From Methanobacterium sp. (GTDB lineage Archaea > Methanobacteriota > Methanobacteria > Methanobacteriales > Methanobacteriaceae): DNA of 24,639 nucleotides. Below, piece by piece: positions 22,349-24,639 of the stretch. Within the stretch, counting starts at the first letter, position 1; each line of letters begins with the position of its first letter. A model generated the notes under the pieces. It did not search any database and was not told the origin of the DNA. It worked only from the letters and a program-made list of their open reading frames with translations. Position numbers and translations under genes: made by a program. The stretch covers positions 2,083 to 26,721 of the forward strand of contig PLXT01000012.1 of the NCBI GenBank assembly GCA_003151535.1, in the 5' to 3' direction.

Positions 22349-23014
22349 TCAACTCCCTGCAAAGCTTTGGTTTAGATCTCCACCGTTAGTATAACCTCTG
22401 CTCTCCCAGTAGCCAGTATAGTTGGTGTCGTTGGATACTTCAATTTTTGTAACCCATTTTATCCATTTATAACCCCATTTGCTTTCAGCAACTAACTGGA
22501 AGGGGAAACCGTATTCGGGGGGTATTGTTACGTTGTTCATTTTATATGCAAGTAGTATATTGTTGTTGTAAAGATATTCTATGGGAAAGGAAGTAGTGTA
22601 ATTATCTGCAGCAGTAAATATGACTACAGTACCTGTTGGCAATGGTTTGGCTTCTTTCAGAAGATCTGAAACTAAAATTCCCTGCCATAACACAGTAGCA
22701 CTCCAACCATCAACACAATTTAGTGTTACTACCTTTTGATATGCTGTATGATTTAAAACTTCAGCATATGTGTAGTTTCGAGGATTCTGCACCAAACCAG
22801 TAACTTCCAGAGTATAATTACTCTCATTAACATATTGGGTACCTTTTATGGATGTTTTCGGCATGTTATTAATCGGTGTCAGTTTCTTTCCTTGATAATC
22901 ATTAACTTGAACACCTTGAAGTTTAACCGGCTGATTTTGCTGATACTCTAAAGCTGCTACAACAACAGCTACTGAAATTAGTAATACTAGAACCATCTTA
23001 ATTTTTCTGTCCAT
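22349..23014 (-). CDS. Secreted sulfite-oxidase-fold molybdopterin-binding protein
   Basis: This 221-residue protein has an N-terminal signal or anchor (MDRKIKMVLVLLISVAVVVAAL) and an oxidoreductase molybdopterin-binding domain of the sulfite oxidase/MsrP type. Landmarks are VTGLVQNPRNYTY, VVTLNCVDGW (C100, the expected molybdenum ligand), LWQGILVSDLL, TSFPIEYL, ILLAYKMNN, PPEYGFPFQLV and ESKWGYKWIKWVTKIE. The signal has no twin arginine. Nine N-X-S/T sequons occur in the exported part. No haem or partner redox gene is adjacent. AAGGAG lies before the ATG. Substrate and electron partner are unknown; whether it holds a cofactor at all is an open point. Confidence 0.85.
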   Translation of the reverse strand: MDRKIKMVLVLLISVAVVVAALEYQQNQPVKLQGVQVNDYQGKKLTPINNMPKTSIKGTQYVNESNYTLEVTGLVQNPRNYTYAEVLNHTAYQKVVTLNCVDGWSATVLWQGILVSDLLKEAKPLPTGTVVIFTAADNYTTSFPIEYLYNNNILLAYKMNNVTIPPEYGFPFQLVAESKWGYKWIKWVTKIEVSNDTNYTGYWESRGYTNGGDLNQSFAGS

Positions 23015-23340
23015 AATTTAACTCCTTTAAAATTTAAAATATTTTATACGATTTAAAATAAAATAAGAGTCTAAAAAAAATCACTTATTTAAATTATTTT
23101 TAAAATATTCTAGCTTTAGTATCAGATAACCTCCAGCAAGACCATATACAACAGTAATGTCTTTTACGATTTTCTTTTACAATTAAGATCGTGTCCAAAA
23201 TATTGTTGATCATTATATTTTATGTAAAAAACTAGTATAAGTTTTTCCAGAATTTAGGAAATTGTTTGTTTAAAAAAATATTATATTGTATAAAATAAAA
23301 ACTATTTAAACACCTAACCAATTACTGAAATATGATGAGT
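23015..23340. other. Intergenic region with promoter and a coding-like island
   Basis: Mostly A/T-rich. On the minus strand CGTATAAAATA near 23040-23050 is a possible TATA box for the gene starting at 23014. The stretch 23110-23160 is noticeably richer in G/C than its surroundings (see the entry at 23081-23176). Nothing else is recognised. Confidence 0.4.
23081..23176 (-). pseudogene. Possible relic of the 3' end of a small membrane protein gene
   Basis: One minus-strand frame reads 31 codons ending in TGA: KKIVKDITVVYGLAGGYLIL then KLEYFKNNLNK. It looks like a membrane helix with a Gly-rich turn and a basic tail. There is no ATG, GTG or TTG in frame, and an in-frame TAA lies immediately upstream (23177-23179). 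It may be the decayed end of a gene or chance. No relative is recognised. Confidence 0.25.
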
Positions 23341-24237
23341 TCATCTTTGAAGTGCCTCTTTAACCTTTGCATCCATGTTATCAGCAAAATGTAGTGTCAA
23401 CGCTTCAGGTGTTTTTGGATCAACTGGAGAACCCCATCCATCGCTTACATATCCATGATGGCTCAGTATCATATGAAGTATCTGATTTGATAGTTCTTCA
23501 GGTGTTTCTAATTTTATCATCCTTTCTTTTACCATTTCACAAGAGATGTATATATGATCTAGCAGATCACCTTCTTCTGAAAATCCAATAGGACCCGTTC
23601 CGTATGTATAAGTTTTTATTTTACCAATATCATGCAATAAAACTCCGCAGTAAAGTAGATCTTTATTTAGATCCTGAAAAATTTTACACATTGTTCTGCA
23701 TATATCCAAAATTTCCACAGAATGATCAAGTAATCCTCCCATATAATTATGATGGTGTACTATAGCTGCAGGAGCTATGTAAAATTCCTTTGTAAAATCA
23801 CTATCACAGAAAAAAGCTTTTAAAAGGTTTTTAATATGAATATTCTGCACCTCATTTATTGCCCGGTTGATCTCTGCTATTTGATCATCAGAATTGTTTT
23901 GAGAGATCATCACGAAGTCTTCTAGGAGGTATTCACCTTCTTTTAACTCGTCTATAATATTTACTACCATATTGTACTTTCCTGAATCCAGCGGAAATTC
24001 GCTTATTCTCCCTATTACATTGTATACCCTGCCTAAATTTATTGACTCAAATATAATATCTACATCCGGTATAAACATTCTTCCATCCATCTGACCAGTT
24101 TTATCTGCCAAACTAAGGTCTAAATATTTACGCCCTTTAGCAGATGTTCTAATAATCTTTTCAGATACAGCAAACTTTGAGGATATATCCCTTGTTACGT
24201 TTAAATTTTCTATAAAATCTTCCACTTTTTTAGACAT
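23341..24237 (-). CDS. OB-fold plus HD-domain nuclease, YhaM-type 3'-5' exoribonuclease
   Basis: This 298-residue protein combines an N-terminal OB-fold nucleic-acid-binding domain (about 1-95; LDLSLADKTGQMDGRMF, YNVIGRISEF) with a C-terminal HD phosphohydrolase domain. Metal-binding residues are visible in HHHNYMGGLLDHS (161-173; H172) and in LLHDIGKIKTY (H202, D203), with further histidines in ILHMILSHHGY. This is the architecture of Bacillus YhaM/CBF1, a Mn-dependent 3'-5' exoribonuclease. An RNA-trimming or decay role is likely, though the archaeal substrate is unknown. It stands alone; a weak GGAAG precedes the ATG, and a TATA-like AATATATAAT lies about 30-40 nt upstream. Confidence 0.88.
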   Translation of the reverse strand: MSKKVEDFIENLNVTRDISSKFAVSEKIIRTSAKGRKYLDLSLADKTGQMDGRMFIPDVDIIFESINLGRVYNVIGRISEFPLDSGKYNMVVNIIDELKEGEYLLEDFVMISQNNSDDQIAEINRAINEVQNIHIKNLLKAFFCDSDFTKEFYIAPAAIVHHHNYMGGLLDHSVEILDICRTMCKIFQDLNKDLLYCGVLLHDIGKIKTYTYGTGPIGFSEEGDLLDHIYISCEMVKERMIKLETPEELSNQILHMILSHHGYVSDGWGSPVDPKTPEALTLHFADNMDAKVKEALQR

Positions 24238-24249
24238 TTTGAACTTCCT

Positions 24250-24280
24250 TCAGTTTAAAAGAACTGATTATATATTAATT
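24250..24280 (-). promoter_or_regulatory. Putative promoter and small inverted repeat of the YhaM-type gene
   Basis: On the minus strand TTAATATATAATC (about 24268-24280) is a TATA-like element predicting a start near 24250. The exact repeat TCAGTT (24250-24255) / AACTGA (24262-24267) lies between the box and that start and could be an operator or a 5' hairpin. Confidence 0.35.
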
Positions 24281-24639
24281 TTTAATCCCCAGATTTATTT
24301 GTTTGCTATTTAAGTTGAAATAATAAATTATTAGAAAAAATTTATTTGAAAATAAATCCAAATTAATACTATGAATTTGATGAATTATATAATAATATAG
24401 AGAATTTCTATTTTACTTGATTTTTTTTTTTTGGTCTGAATTTTTATAAATTTTTTTAGTAGTGAGTTTAGTGGTGACTTTTGTCATAAACATGACATAA
24501 TTAGAACATAATCATGGTTTAACGTCTCATTTAACTCATTTTTCCGAGTAATTAACATATAATCATAGCTTTTTTTAATTGTCTTATAATAAGGTTTATA
24601 TGATATTAAAGAAGAAATTGTATTTAAACAGGAATTTAG
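24281..24639. other. Noncoding A/T-rich end of the window with rightward promoter candidates
   Basis: No gene is seen. A run of 12 T residues (24421-24432) precedes a plus-strand TATA-like TTTTTATAAATTTTT (24441-24455). A second box, AAGGTTTATATGATA (about 24591-24605), lies close to the right edge. Both point to a rightward gene beginning outside the window. The palindrome at 24482-24497 lies between them. Confidence 0.4.
24482..24497. promoter_or_regulatory. Perfect palindrome TGTCAT-N4-ATGACA, candidate operator
   Basis: TGTCAT (24482-24487) and ATGACA (24492-24497) are exact 6-bp half-sites separated by AAAC. The site sits about 35 nt downstream of a plus-strand TATA-like element, where a bound repressor would overlap the transcription start. 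The regulator is not identified. Confidence 0.45.

Noticed and set aside
23275..23330. GTTTAAA...TTTAAAC inverted repeat downstream of the YhaM-type gene
   Set aside because: The arms are separated by more than 30 nt of A/T-rich sequence and are low complexity, so a stable hairpin is doubtful.
24419..24432. Run of T residues as a terminator
   Set aside because: No plus-strand gene lies upstream to be terminated within the window; it more likely belongs to the A/T-rich promoter region of a gene to the right.
1..24639. CRISPR arrays, tRNA genes, insertion sequences or prophage genes
   Set aside because: No regularly spaced repeats, tRNA-like cloverleaf segments, transposase motifs or terminal inverted repeats were found on reading the gaps and genes on both strands.

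Overview
The window is an AT-rich stretch of archaeal chromosome, almost entirely housekeeping genes. Archaeal-type information genes dominate: FtsY, prefoldin alpha, eL20, aIF6, eL31, eL39, eS19, a PDCD5 homologue, RNase P protein 4, MCM, aIF2-beta, NMD3, archaeal TyrRS and AglB. A methanogen-type thiazole synthase and this gene content and order point to a methanogen of the Methanobacteriales, most likely a mesophilic Methanobacterium-like species. That assignment rests on remembered gene order and protein resemblance, not on a search. I see no rRNA, tRNA, CRISPR array, insertion sequence or prophage.

Layout. Bases 1-4447 (minus strand) hold a compact translation operon running leftward: rnp4, a YhbY-type RNA-binding protein, eS19, PDCD5 homologue, a PP-loop ATPase, eL39, eL31, aIF6, eL20, prefoldin alpha and the first 201 codons of ftsY. 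The genes are packed with overlaps or gaps of 14 nt or less, until a hairpin and an 82-nt gap before ftsY. A 270-nt AT-rich gap follows. Then come four more minus-strand units: an AK6/Fap7-type kinase, Thi4, a DRG-family GTPase and aglB, followed by topA. A roughly 500-nt gap carries divergent promoters. Bases 13102-14242 (plus) hold a phosphoesterase and RlmE. A small glycosylatable membrane-anchored protein lies on the minus strand. Bases 14971-20014 (plus) hold MCM, aIF2-beta, NMD3, TyrRS and a 79-residue protein. The right end has thymidylate kinase (minus), a polyprenol-kinase-like membrane protein plus a divergent thymidylate-kinase paralogue (plus), a secreted molybdopterin-fold protein (minus), and an OB-HD exoribonuclease-like protein (minus). 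The last 400 nt are noncoding, with promoter-like elements and a clean palindrome pointing out of the window.

How it fits together. The left operon couples ribosome building (eS19, eL20, eL31, eL39, aIF6, YhbY, RNase P) with folding and membrane targeting of nascent chains (prefoldin, FtsY). AglB, the polyprenol-kinase-like protein, and the sequon-rich secreted proteins at 14308 and 22349 form a plausible N-glycosylation theme. MCM, aIF2-beta and NMD3 form the replication/translation neighbourhood common in archaea.

No obviously new defence or mobile system is present. The most interesting signals are these: a repeated pattern of inverted repeats straddling stop codons at the ends of transcription units; a thymidylate-kinase paralogue that has lost the acidic residue of its DR motif and sits beside a polyprenol kinase; and a sulfite-oxidase-fold protein with a Sec-like rather than twin-arginine N-terminus and nine N-glycosylation sequons.
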